A stretch of DNA of 64,000 nucleotides from positions 1-64,000 of the forward strand of contig CAZLCG010000006.1 in the NCBI GenBank assembly GCA_964557975.1. The letters are read 5' to 3'. The translations under genes and the position numbers were made by a program. The notes below the pieces were generated by a model that worked only from the letters and a program-made list of their open reading frames with translations, ran no database searches and had not been told where the DNA came from. Below are positions 57,689 through 64,000 of the stretch, piece after piece (the stretch's first letter is position 1; the number at the start of each line of letters is the position of its first letter). The stretch is from Fimenecus sp964557975 (GTDB lineage: Bacteria; Bacillota; Clostridia; Oscillospirales; Acutalibacteraceae).

Positions 57689-58552
57689 TTATCTGTTATC
57701 CTTGACCGCCTTGCTTCTGATAAAAACAAGGGACGCGCATATAACCGCCATGATAACGGCGGCTGCAATAAACGCCGCAAGAATGTAATTTATATAACCC
57801 GACGCAAAGCCATGAAGCGAAGCGTTTGCAAGGTTAATTCTGCTGCCGATTTTCATCATAAGAGCCGCCGCGGGTGCGACAAACAGCATAAGCGCGGAGC
57901 CTGCCGTCGCATAAATATAATATCTCGTATAATTCTTCGCCTTTTTATACGAAAGCCTGATAACGATAAACGCCAAAACCGAAAAAAACGCAAGACCTGC
58001 AACGGCATAATTAAGCACGGGCATATATCTTGAAACCAGATTTGCCGCCGTGCCGAAATACGACGAGGCAAAAATCCCGACGTAGGCGTTATATAAATCG
58101 CCCATTTCCTCTGACATTTCACTGAGGTTGTTTACAACGCTCTCGCTCAGCTCAAAGCCCTTGTCTTGGGCATATGTCTCTAAAGCTGTGAGCATTTTTT
58201 TCTCAATATTTGAAGTGTCTGTGCCGTCCTTGACCTCATTGTTAAAGAAATCGTAAAGGCTTTCCTTCGTGTCGCTTTCTATCTGCTCGACTGTAATCAC
58301 ATCGTCGAACAGCCCGTCAAAAAAGCTTTCGTCAACATTACAGGCGTTTCCGTATGAAACAAATTCCTCTTTAAGCTCTTTGTGCATAAGCTCGGCATAA
58401 CCGGAGCTTTCCGCAACCGTAACCGCATAGGAGGGGTTAAGCGCCGTAATCCTTACCGTCAGACACAAAAACAGCAGGGTGAGCGAAACACTAAGCAAAA
58501 ACGAAACAACTCCGCACATTATGACGCGGATTTTTTTTGTCCTTTCAGTCAT
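57689..58552 (-). CDS. Membrane protein of unknown function in the sortase operon
   Basis: A 287-residue protein: membrane segment at 12-33, an acidic extracellular stretch of about 130 residues (FVSYGNACNVDESFFDGLFDDV, MLTALETYAQDKGFELSES), then three more membrane segments (about 175-200, 212-235, 255-280). It starts 11 bp after the sortase gene, so it belongs to the sorted-protein/sortase operon. It may assist assembly or anchor the complex. No enzyme motif was seen. Confidence 0.8.
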   Translation of the reverse strand: MTERTKKIRVIMCGVVSFLLSVSLTLLFLCLTVRITALNPSYAVTVAESSGYAELMHKELKEEFVSYGNACNVDESFFDGLFDDVITVEQIESDTKESLYDFFNNEVKDGTDTSNIEKKMLTALETYAQDKGFELSESVVNNLSEMSEEMGDLYNAYVGIFASSYFGTAANLVSRYMPVLNYAVAGLAFFSVLAFIVIRLSYKKAKNYTRYYIYATAGSALMLFVAPAAALMMKIGSRINLANASLHGFASGYINYILAAFIAAAVIMAVICASLVFIRSKAVKDNR

Positions 58553-58563
58553 ATTCCGCCCTC

Positions 58564-59253
58564 CTATTCATACATATTGACCTTGGGACCCGATACAAAT
58601 TCGCAAAACGCGAAAAATCTGTCGGGAGTTGAGGCAATAGTGTCGTTCGGATAGCAGGTATATAAAAGGAGTATCTCCTCGTTGCCGTTAAGCTCGTCAA
58701 GGTAATCGTCCGAGTCCTTATCGATAACCTTCGTATCATATACCCTGTAAACAAACGAGCCGTAGTTCGTTTCAACATTTACGAGAGCGCCTGTCTCAAC
58801 ATATTGGAGCGTATGAAAGTAAGTGTTGTTGTGAGCGCCTACCATAACGCCCCTGCCGCAGCCGGGTATATGGCTGTAAAGCGACATACACGCGCCGTTT
58901 TTTAACAGCGCCGTATCGTCGCCGTAAATCAGGTCGCAGTTTATGTCCGTTCCCTCAACGGTAATGTTACCGAACACAGCCCCGTATTTCGGAAATTCAA
59001 ATTCGTCGTAATTAAGGTATCCGTCCCTTACGCCTGTTGCGCCATTGAAAATACTGTTCGTCCCTGTTTCATCAATGGGCGCGGCGCTTGTGTTTGAAAA
59101 CGCAAGACCGTAAACTGAAAGCAGGGGGTCGATAATCGGGGTAAGACATACGAAGAACAGTATATATCCGCATATTAAAAAAACTATCGGAAGAATTATA
59201 AAACACTTCCGATAGCTCTTCTTACTCCGATTTGTTTCGGAATTAGTCTTCAT
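58564..59253 (-). CDS. Sortase
   Basis: A 229-residue membrane-anchored transpeptidase. ATG 59253 lies inside the end of the upstream gene (11-nt overlap) and follows AAGGAA; a longer frame upstream is antiphase to that gene and is rejected. Membrane segment at about 19-42. The catalytic triad is visible: His in VGAHNNTYF, Cys in LLYTCYP, Arg in TPDRFFAF. The class is unclear (class B- or D-like by the short catalytic loops). The gene immediately upstream encodes a protein ending in a sorting-like signal and is its obvious substrate. Confidence 0.9.
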   Translation of the reverse strand: MKTNSETNRSKKSYRKCFIILPIVFLICGYILFFVCLTPIIDPLLSVYGLAFSNTSAAPIDETGTNSIFNGATGVRDGYLNYDEFEFPKYGAVFGNITVEGTDINCDLIYGDDTALLKNGACMSLYSHIPGCGRGVMVGAHNNTYFHTLQYVETGALVNVETNYGSFVYRVYDTKVIDKDSDDYLDELNGNEEILLLYTCYPNDTIASTPDRFFAFCEFVSGPKVNMYE

Positions 59254-59821
59254 CAGATTCCTTGCGGAACTTTTTAACTGCTGCGCCTGCCGCTGCAAGA
59301 ATTGCAATAGCCGAAACGCCGCAAACTGCTGCCGAAGAATAATCAGCGCCTGTCTTTGTGATAACTGCGGGATGTAACTTGGCAACAACATTGCCGTCCG
59401 CGTCCATAATTGTCAAAAGACCGTGGTCAGCGTCTGAAAGGCTGCCCGAAGCAACTACGCTGTAACCTACAACGCCTAATGCCTTGTTGGCATAATCAAG
59501 AAGGATCTGAACAGAGCCCGTGTTTGTAATGTCCTCAAGCTTAACAAGCTTTTTAGCCTTACAATAAGCAAGCGCTTCGTCAAGGATCGCTTTGATTTCA
59601 TTGTACTGAGCTTCGGTAACATCAACGCTCGTGAAAACGTTTTCAAGAGCCGTAATGTACTCAGCAGGTACTGTGATTGTCGTGTCGTCAACAACATATG
59701 CAGTTTCGACATAATCGATTATTTTTGCTTCATAATCATTTATGCCGGTAGCCGCAAAAGCGGGAACCATTGAAACAGCAAGAAGGACAGCTACAACCAT
59801 GAGGCATGCCAATTTTTTCAT
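59243..59821 (-). CDS. Secreted protein with sortase sorting-like signal
   Basis: A 192-residue protein from ATG 59821, after AAAGGGGAG. It has a signal peptide (1-24, cleavage after AFA), a helical domain (YITALENVFTSVDVTEAQYNEIKAILDEALAYC), and a short beta part. The C-terminus looks like a cell-wall sorting signal: ITKTG, a hydrophobic segment, and KKFRKE. The motif is a variant of LPXTG, with Ile-Thr-Lys-Thr-Gly. Translation is coupled to the sortase gene. Likely a dedicated sortase substrate anchored to the wall or to a polymer. Function of the body unknown. Confidence 0.85.
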   Translation of the reverse strand: MKKLACLMVVAVLLAVSMVPAFAATGINDYEAKIIDYVETAYVVDDTTITVPAEYITALENVFTSVDVTEAQYNEIKAILDEALAYCKAKKLVKLEDITNTGSVQILLDYANKALGVVGYSVVASGSLSDADHGLLTIMDADGNVVAKLHPAVITKTGADYSSAAVCGVSAIAILAAAGAAVKKFRKESDED

Positions 59822-59921
59822 GTTAGGAACTCTCCCCTTTGGAATAAAAATTTTCATACATCGGGCAGAACAACCGATATTGCACTTTAACGATTATAAA
59901 ACCCTATGTAGAATTAAAGCT

Positions 59922-59950
59922 ATTATAACACACATATTTTTGTTTGTAAA
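59922..59950 (-). promoter_or_regulatory. Promoter of the sortase operon
   Basis: Minus-strand TTTACA (59950-59945) and TATAAT (59927-59922) have 17-bp spacing, leaving a leader of about 95 nt. Confidence 0.75.
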
Positions 59951-60061
59951 GAAAAAATAATTATTTTTTTTAACTTCGTGAAAAACGCCGAAAATCGCGC
60001 AATTATTCCGAAAAGCGCTTATAGCCGCGAAAAAACGGACGAAATCATCCGAAAACGGGAT

Positions 60062-60090
60062 TTGAGGTTCTTTTGAACTTATGATACAAT
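60062..60090 (+). promoter_or_regulatory. Promoter of the DUF1836-YbjQ pair
   Basis: TTGAGG (60062-60067) and TACAAT (60085-60090) have 17-bp spacing. Confidence 0.6.
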
Positions 60091-60120
60091 CACTGTACAA
60101 GCAAATGAGGAGTGACGCCT

Positions 60121-60702
60121 ATGTTAAAAAATATCCCCGGCACGGCTCTCGAGTGGAGCGAGGGTTTAAGTCATAATGCTTTTCTTGTGCTTTCTCCCGT
60201 ACTTTCGGTAACGAAGGGGTTGACGCTAAGCCAGCTTAAAGAGCTTACAGGTCTTGAAAGCTCCACAATTCAGAATTGGGTAAAGCGCGGCTGGGTCGAA
60301 AGCCCTACGGGCAAGCGCTACGGCGAACAGCAGATCGTACGTATAATCCTTATAAATATGCTTCGCAATTCAATGCAGCTTGAAAAAATCGCCGCTCTTA
60401 TGAACTATATCAACGGCAAGGTTGACGACAGAAGCGACGACATTATCCCCGACAGGGAGCTTTTCAGCGTGATGTGCTCCGTAATATCCGAGGTTGACGC
60501 TCTTCAGACCGCCGACAAAGAAAAAATCGCGGAGATTATCGAAAAAGAGCTTTCGGATTATACGGGACCCGACGCCGACTCAAAGAAAAAGCTTGAAAGA
60601 GCCGTGCTTTGTATGACGCTCGGTTTTATTTCATCCGAAATAAAAAAGGAGTCCGATTCGGAATTTAACAAATTATTTAACGAAGGAGAAGAACATTTAT
60701 GA
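60121..60702 (+). CDS. DUF1836 domain protein, likely DNA-binding
   Basis: A 193-residue protein from ATG 60121, 8 nt after GAGGAG; a GTG three codons earlier touches the ribosome site. The DUF1836 region resembles a MerR-like winged helix: LTLSQLKELTGLESSTIQNWVKRGWVESPTGKRYGEQQIVRIILINMLRNSMQLEKIAALM. An acidic helical C-terminus may form the effector or dimer part. It overlaps the next gene by 4 nt. The target is unknown. Confidence 0.88.
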   Translation: MLKNIPGTALEWSEGLSHNAFLVLSPVLSVTKGLTLSQLKELTGLESSTIQNWVKRGWVESPTGKRYGEQQIVRIILINMLRNSMQLEKIAALMNYINGKVDDRSDDIIPDRELFSVMCSVISEVDALQTADKEKIAEIIEKELSDYTGPDADSKKKLERAVLCMTLGFISSEIKKESDSEFNKLFNEGEEHL

Positions 60703-61013
60703 TTATCACGACCACACCGACATTTGAAGGCGCGCAAATCAGGGAATACAAGGGTATAGTCTGCGGCGAGGTCATTTCGGGCGTAAATTTCGTAAAGGAT
60801 TTCGCGGCGGGAATAACCAACTTCTTCGGCGGCAGGTCAAACTCGTACGAGGGCGAGCTTATCGACGCGAGAGAGCAGGCAATCGGTGAAATGTGCGCAA
60901 GAGCCGAGCAGATGGGCGCAAACGCCGTAGTGGGCGTTGACGTTGATTATGAGGTGCTCGGTCAGGGCAATATGCTTATGGTTTCCGTAAGCGGCACGGC
61001 GGTTGTAATCTGA
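60699..61013 (+). CDS. YbjQ family (UPF0145) protein
   Basis: A 104-residue small protein of the YbjQ/heavy-metal-binding-domain family, which assembles into ring pentamers of unknown role. Family sequence: TTTPTFEGAQIREYKGIVCGEVI, LIDAREQAIGEMCARAEQMGANAVVGVDVDYE and the final VSVSGTAVVI. Translation is coupled to the DUF1836 regulator. Confidence 0.93.
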   Translation: MIITTTPTFEGAQIREYKGIVCGEVISGVNFVKDFAAGITNFFGGRSNSYEGELIDAREQAIGEMCARAEQMGANAVVGVDVDYEVLGQGNMLMVSVSGTAVVI

Positions 61014-61116
61014 GAAGCTCGTTGTGACGCCGCCCGCAGTATTCCGAAAAAATAATATTTCATATAATCGCAAGGGCTGTCCCTACGGGTCGGCTATACA
61101 AAAAGAACAATACGAA

Positions 61117-61150
61117 ACGGACGGCTCATATCAGGCTTTGAGCCGTCCGT
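61117..61150. terminator. Bidirectional terminator between ybjQ and the PAP2 gene
   Basis: A perfect 12-bp stem (61117-61128 with 61139-61150) has moderately T-rich tails on both sides, between converging genes. Confidence 0.7.
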
Positions 61151-61170
61151 TGATTTGAATATTATATGTA

Positions 61171-62154
61171 TTAAACCTTATTGAAATCCTTTTTAATAAA
61201 GATTTTTATTCCTAAAATCGCAGAAACATATGCAAGCGTACCGCCGATTAAAACGTCCGAGAAGAAATGCGCGCCGCATACTATTCTTGAAACGGCTACA
61301 ACGCCCGTAACGAGAATTGCAATGAAATAAAGCAATACCCTGCGCTTTGTGCTGTCGTATTTTTTAAACAGGCACGGAAGCGCGAGAATACTGTAAATCG
61401 TGCCCGCCGCGCAGGTGTGACCCGAGGGGAACGAACGGAAACCGTCCTTACCGCTGCTGCTGTCGAAAACGATCTTCATTTCTTCGGTTATCTCGGGAAA
61501 TTCAGCCCTTTGATACCATCTGTGATACTGTGAGAAATCGCCGAAATAATTCATCGTTCTGTATCTCGGACGGCACATAATATCTTTAACTACGTTGACA
61601 ACAAGATTTGAAAGCGCCGCGCAGAAAATTATTACGAACGCAAATTTCAAAAGCGCGCGCAGCTCCTCTTTGCCGCGCTTGGTGAAGGCATAGCAGATAA
61701 GCTCCGAGCACGCCAAAGCAACTAAGACGAAAATAACGGTTGCAAACCATGTTTCGGTAAAGCTTTCAATCTCAAAATGTCTTTCGAAATAGCCTATTGT
61801 GTCGGTCACCAAAACATACATCGCAATAAAGCTTACGATATTCGCGACAGCCGCGCCGAGAGTTTTAAGCCACTTGTTTTCCGATATTCTCGTATTGGCG
61901 TAAATGATAGCCGTCGCTATTGACAGCATAAGATACACGGGCCATGAGCCTATTGACTCAAAGAGAATGCCAAACGGATTTTTTGTAAGGTACTCGCCCG
62001 GCTCCAGATCGGCAAGTATATCGCTGACCTGCAAGTCGAAAACCGACGCCAGCGCAAGCAGCCCGCCGAAAACGATAACAAACAGAATAACGCCTATTAC
62101 CGTTTTTCTGCCGTTGTTCTTTGACAGAGCAGATTTTTCCATAATAACACCCAT
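61171..62154 (-). CDS. PAP2 family membrane phosphatase
   Basis: A 327-residue protein with several membrane segments. The three-part acid phosphatase signature is present: KDIMCRPRY, FRSFPSGHTCAAG, and SRIVCGAHFFSDVLIG. Such enzymes dephosphorylate lipid phosphates (phosphatidate, undecaprenyl pyrophosphate) at the outer membrane face. The start may be ATG 62154 or ATG 62142; the second has a GGTG at better distance. Monocistronic. Confidence 0.92.
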   Translation of the reverse strand: MGVIMEKSALSKNNGRKTVIGVILFVIVFGGLLALASVFDLQVSDILADLEPGEYLTKNPFGILFESIGSWPVYLMLSIATAIIYANTRISENKWLKTLGAAVANIVSFIAMYVLVTDTIGYFERHFEIESFTETWFATVIFVLVALACSELICYAFTKRGKEELRALLKFAFVIIFCAALSNLVVNVVKDIMCRPRYRTMNYFGDFSQYHRWYQRAEFPEITEEMKIVFDSSSGKDGFRSFPSGHTCAAGTIYSILALPCLFKKYDSTKRRVLLYFIAILVTGVVAVSRIVCGAHFFSDVLIGGTLAYVSAILGIKIFIKKDFNKV

Positions 62155-62248
62155 TTCATTAGATTTTTTACCGCTTTAAACGGCAGTGAACCGAAAATCA
62201 TCCGCCGAACGCCCTTTTCGGCGTAAATCGGATTTATTGTTTGATGTT

Positions 62249-62277
62249 ATAATATCATATTTAAAAAATTTTTTCAA
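62249..62277 (-). promoter_or_regulatory. Promoter of the PAP2 gene
   Basis: Minus-strand TTGAAA (62277-62272) and TATTAT (62254-62249) have 17-bp spacing. Confidence 0.6.
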
Positions 62278-62303
62278 GATTACCTTTATTTTGCCTTATT
62301 TGT

Positions 62304-62332
62304 TTGACAAACCACCGTCTATTTGATACAAT
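62304..62332 (+). promoter_or_regulatory. Promoter of the tRNA gene
   Basis: TTGACA (62304-62309) and TACAAT (62327-62332) have 17-bp spacing, about 24 bp before the mature tRNA. Confidence 0.8.
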
Positions 62333-62355
62333 TAACAATACTGAAAATCGAATAT

Positions 62356-62432
62356 GTCTCCGTAGCTCAGCAGGATAGAGCGTTCGCCTCCTAAGCGAAA
62401 GGCCGCGCGTTCGAATCGCGCCGGGGACGCCA
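62356..62432 (+). tRNA. tRNA-Arg (anticodon CCT)
   Basis: A 77-nt cloverleaf with an encoded CCA end. The acceptor GTCTCCG pairs with CGGGGAC (one G-T pair). The D arm is GCTC/GAGC. The anticodon stem TTCGC/GCGAA encloses CTCCTAA with anticodon CCT, which reads AGG. The T arm GCGCG-TTCGAAT-CGCGC is perfect. A mobile cassette lies directly downstream. Confidence 0.96.
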
Positions 62433-62485
62433 GAAAGTAACGCCGAAAGTCCGCATAAACAAAGGGCTTTCGGCTTTCTGTATCA
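62431..62485 (+). terminator. Terminator after the tRNA
   Basis: Nested stems GCCGAAAG/CTTTCGGC (62442-62449 with 62467-62474) and CAGAAAG/CTTTCTG (62431-62437 with 62474-62480) are followed by a weak T-rich tail. Confidence 0.6.
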
Positions 62486-62535
62486 TTTGGGAAATGTGCG
62501 TCTCGCCGTTTTTTGCCAATCGCTTCGACTTCCTG

Positions 62536-62958
62536 CTATTTTTCGGATTCGGGAAAAGCGGGACTGTCTATGTCCGAAATATCGTCAATGAAAATCTCTT
62601 TGCCGTCTTCAAAGAGAATTGTTCCCTCATAATTGTCAATACGCTTGACTATACCGGTAAAGTCAAGATATGCTCCGCCCGATTTTCTGCTGTCCGGCTG
62701 AAAATAGGTCACAGTAACGGGAAATCGGTCTGCAAGCCTGTCGTTTATAAAATTCAGCCTTGCGTTTAATTCTTCCGATTCGCCGTCGCTCAGTTCACGC
62801 TTGCAGTCCGTCAGCCGCCCTGTTTCCGTTATGGCTTCATCGTATCCCGTCAGAGCGGCAAAAGGGGCAAACTGCGCCGCACGGTCGGCTATCGGCATAT
62901 GCGGACGGGTGGCGGATTGCTTGTGGGGCAGATTGATTATATCATCATAGTTATTCAT
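62536..62958 (-). CDS. YolD-like family protein
   Basis: A 140-residue protein of the YolD-like family (RPHMPIADRAAQFAPFAALTGYDEAI is the conserved core, with GRLTDCKRELSDGE next). In Firmicutes YolD-like genes sit beside Y-family DNA polymerases in prophages, plasmids and conjugative elements and are thought to modulate error-prone repair. It is the last gene of a three-gene cassette. Confidence 0.9.
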   Translation of the reverse strand: MNNYDDIINLPHKQSATRPHMPIADRAAQFAPFAALTGYDEAITETGRLTDCKRELSDGESEELNARLNFINDRLADRFPVTVTYFQPDSRKSGGAYLDFTGIVKRIDNYEGTILFEDGKEIFIDDISDIDSPAFPESEK

Positions 62959-62981
62959 TCGATTTCCTCAATAAACGGGTG

Positions 62982-63359
62982 CTATACGCAGATAAGATAT
63001 GCGTGATCCGTCCTGTCATTTGTGCCCGAACCCTCATTGTCGCTTGCATAATAGGTCAGCACACAGCCATATGGCAATACGACTTGCTCGCTGTTCCGCC
63101 AACCGGCCATCCTGACGCCGACAAGAATGCCGTCCCGTACGACCAGCCCTTTTACATTTTCGTATTCGGTCAGTTTACAGCACCTTTTTGTGACGGTTTC
63201 TTTGTCCACCTGCCCGTAAGAAGTGCGGGCAAGCTGCCGAGATTCCGTAATGCGGTAAAAATCCATCTGTTCTTCAATACTTTTGCCTTTCAGCTTTTCC
63301 TCAAAGCTCTCTGGAAATTTTACCTCTCCAAATTCAGGTCGATACTGTTCTGTTTTCAT
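62982..63359 (-). CDS. Hypothetical protein of the polymerase cassette
   Basis: A 125-residue small cytoplasmic protein (MKTEQYRPEFGEVKFPESFEEK, later VVRDGILVGVRMAGWRNSEQVVLPYGCVLTYY). It overlaps the polymerase stop by 4 nt and is followed by the YolD gene after 23 bp. I do not recognise its function; its position suggests an accessory role in mutagenic repair. Confidence 0.8.
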   Translation of the reverse strand: MKTEQYRPEFGEVKFPESFEEKLKGKSIEEQMDFYRITESRQLARTSYGQVDKETVTKRCCKLTEYENVKGLVVRDGILVGVRMAGWRNSEQVVLPYGCVLTYYASDNEGSGTNDRTDHAYLICV

Positions 63360-64000
63360 TTCTTATGCCCTCCGATTTGCCCGTTGCGCTCTCTGGTGGT
63401 TGCGCCCTCCTCAAAGTTCATCCCTCGCAGAATGGCGTTTTTCCCAAACCGTTTTCGGATGCTCAAAACTGCCTCCTGCCTTTTCCGCTCACGAGCTAAG
63501 TCGGCTTTTTCCTGTTCCCGCTTCTTTTCAAGGGCTTCAAAATCAGTGAACAAGTCAAGCTGTTCATAGCCTGTATTCTCTTTTATATCCGCTTCGGGTA
63601 TCAGCTTGCAGGCGGCGATATTGATACGCCGGACAAGCAGGTTTTTGTCAACAATTCGGTCGAACAGTTCCATGACTGCCTTTTCAATAATAGAGCCGGC
63701 AGAGGTCTGTCGGTCAAGATTTTGCGTTCCATGGGCGTGTTTCGGTACGCTGCGTCCGTAGTGGTCTGTTGTTACTTCACCTTTATATGCCCTCGCCCGT
63801 GACGGGTCTTTCAGATTTTCCACATCGTAACCGATTGTCAAAACAACTTGGTCGGTAACGAGCCGTTTTTCCACCAAATCAAGCACAAGCAGGTCGGTCA
63901 TCTCCCGTGTGACAAGCTTCGCCTTTTCAAAATCATAGGGCTTGGAAAGCACCTGACCGGAGCTTAAGCTGTTGCTTTGCGGTTTGTATGCCTTAGCGTC
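63356..64000 (-). CDS. Y-family DNA polymerase (ImpB/UmuC type), C-terminal part
   Basis: The frame is open to the right edge, so at least 214 C-terminal residues are visible and the catalytic palm is outside the window. The segment SNSLSSGQVLSKPYDFEKAKLVTREM and the little-finger-like region with LTIGYDVENL are typical of UmuC/ImpB translesion polymerases of mobile elements. The C-terminus is charged and helical (EALEKKREQEKADLARERKRQ) and may bind the clamp or partners. First visible gene of the cassette. Confidence 0.9.
   Translation of the reverse strand, partial: DAKAYKPQSNSLSSGQVLSKPYDFEKAKLVTREMTDLLVLDLVEKRLVTDQVVLTIGYDVENLKDPSRARAYKGEVTTDHYGRSVPKHAHGTQNLDRQTSAGSIIEKAVMELFDRIVDKNLLVRRINIAACKLIPEADIKENTGYEQLDLFTDFEALEKKREQEKADLARERKRQEAVLSIRKRFGKNAILRGMNFEEGATTRERNGQIGGHKK

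Noticed and set aside
59254..59391. N-terminal extension of the sortase
   Set aside because: It overlaps the substrate gene out of frame and is Gln-rich; ATG 59253 precedes a normal membrane anchor.

Overview
The window looks like chromosomal DNA from a spore-forming, Gram-positive anaerobe of the class Clostridia, probably a gut or rumen Oscillospirales/Ruminococcaceae relative. This is inferred from SpoIIE, a PdaB-like deacetylase, MecA, a eukaryote-type ProRS, a TagGH-like exporter, an Efp/CD1247 pair, a sortase with its substrate, and many TTGACA-17-TATAAT promoters. No assignment below genus-like level is possible from sequence alone.

Layout. 1-3.8 kb: the N-terminal part of a large secreted protein behind a roughly 390-nt structured leader, then a lipoprotein. 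3.9-9.6 kb: an export operon with an ABC-2 permease carrying an unusual extracytoplasmic extension, its ATPase, and a 1216-residue pyruvyltransferase-like/double GT2 fusion. 9.9-13 kb: a GDPD-family phosphodiesterase and a GPH/MFS transporter with a long charged tail. 13-22.7 kb: a long leftward run of genes (VTT membrane protein, galactokinase, two M42 peptidases, GNAT-like protein, PLP lyase-like enzyme, phosphohexomutase, acyl carrier protein, ProRS). 22.8-30.1 kb: a D-2-hydroxyacid dehydrogenase, a propeller/HD-GYP sensor, and three consecutive membrane-anchored surface proteins sharing an LTPEEL N-terminal tag. 30.2-35.8 kb: SpoIIE, then a PadR / HAAS / DUF4097 / PspC envelope-stress-like operon and a divergent polysaccharide deacetylase.

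36.3-45.7 kb is mostly housekeeping: SAH hydrolase, a lipoprotein, a YfbR-like nucleotidase, S21, YqeG, an M24 peptidase, EF-P, a CD1247-type zinc protein, and a P-type ATPase whose leader is a good match to a yybP-ykoY manganese riboswitch with its own terminator. 45.9-50 kb holds the most unusual locus: an RnfD-RnfE-RnfA-like membrane trio with no RnfB, RnfC or RnfG. It has lost all four cysteines expected to hold the intramembrane iron-sulfur cluster, and it is followed by a membrane-anchored glycoside-hydrolase-like protein. 50-54.1 kb: MecA facing an rpe / hypothetical / proA / proB operon. 54.6-61 kb: a small XRE regulator, beta-mannosidase, a sortase / sorted-protein / membrane-protein operon, a DUF1836 regulator and a YbjQ protein. 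61.2-64 kb: a PAP2 phosphatase, tRNA-Arg(CCT), and directly beyond the tRNA a YolD / unknown / Y-family polymerase cassette that runs off the window and is probably the edge of an integrated element.

Most genes lie on the minus strand in tightly packed operons with 4-, 8- or 11-nt overlaps. Several starts were placed downstream of the longest possible ORF because the ribosome binding site or an upstream stop decides them. No rRNA, IS transposase or CRISPR array was seen.
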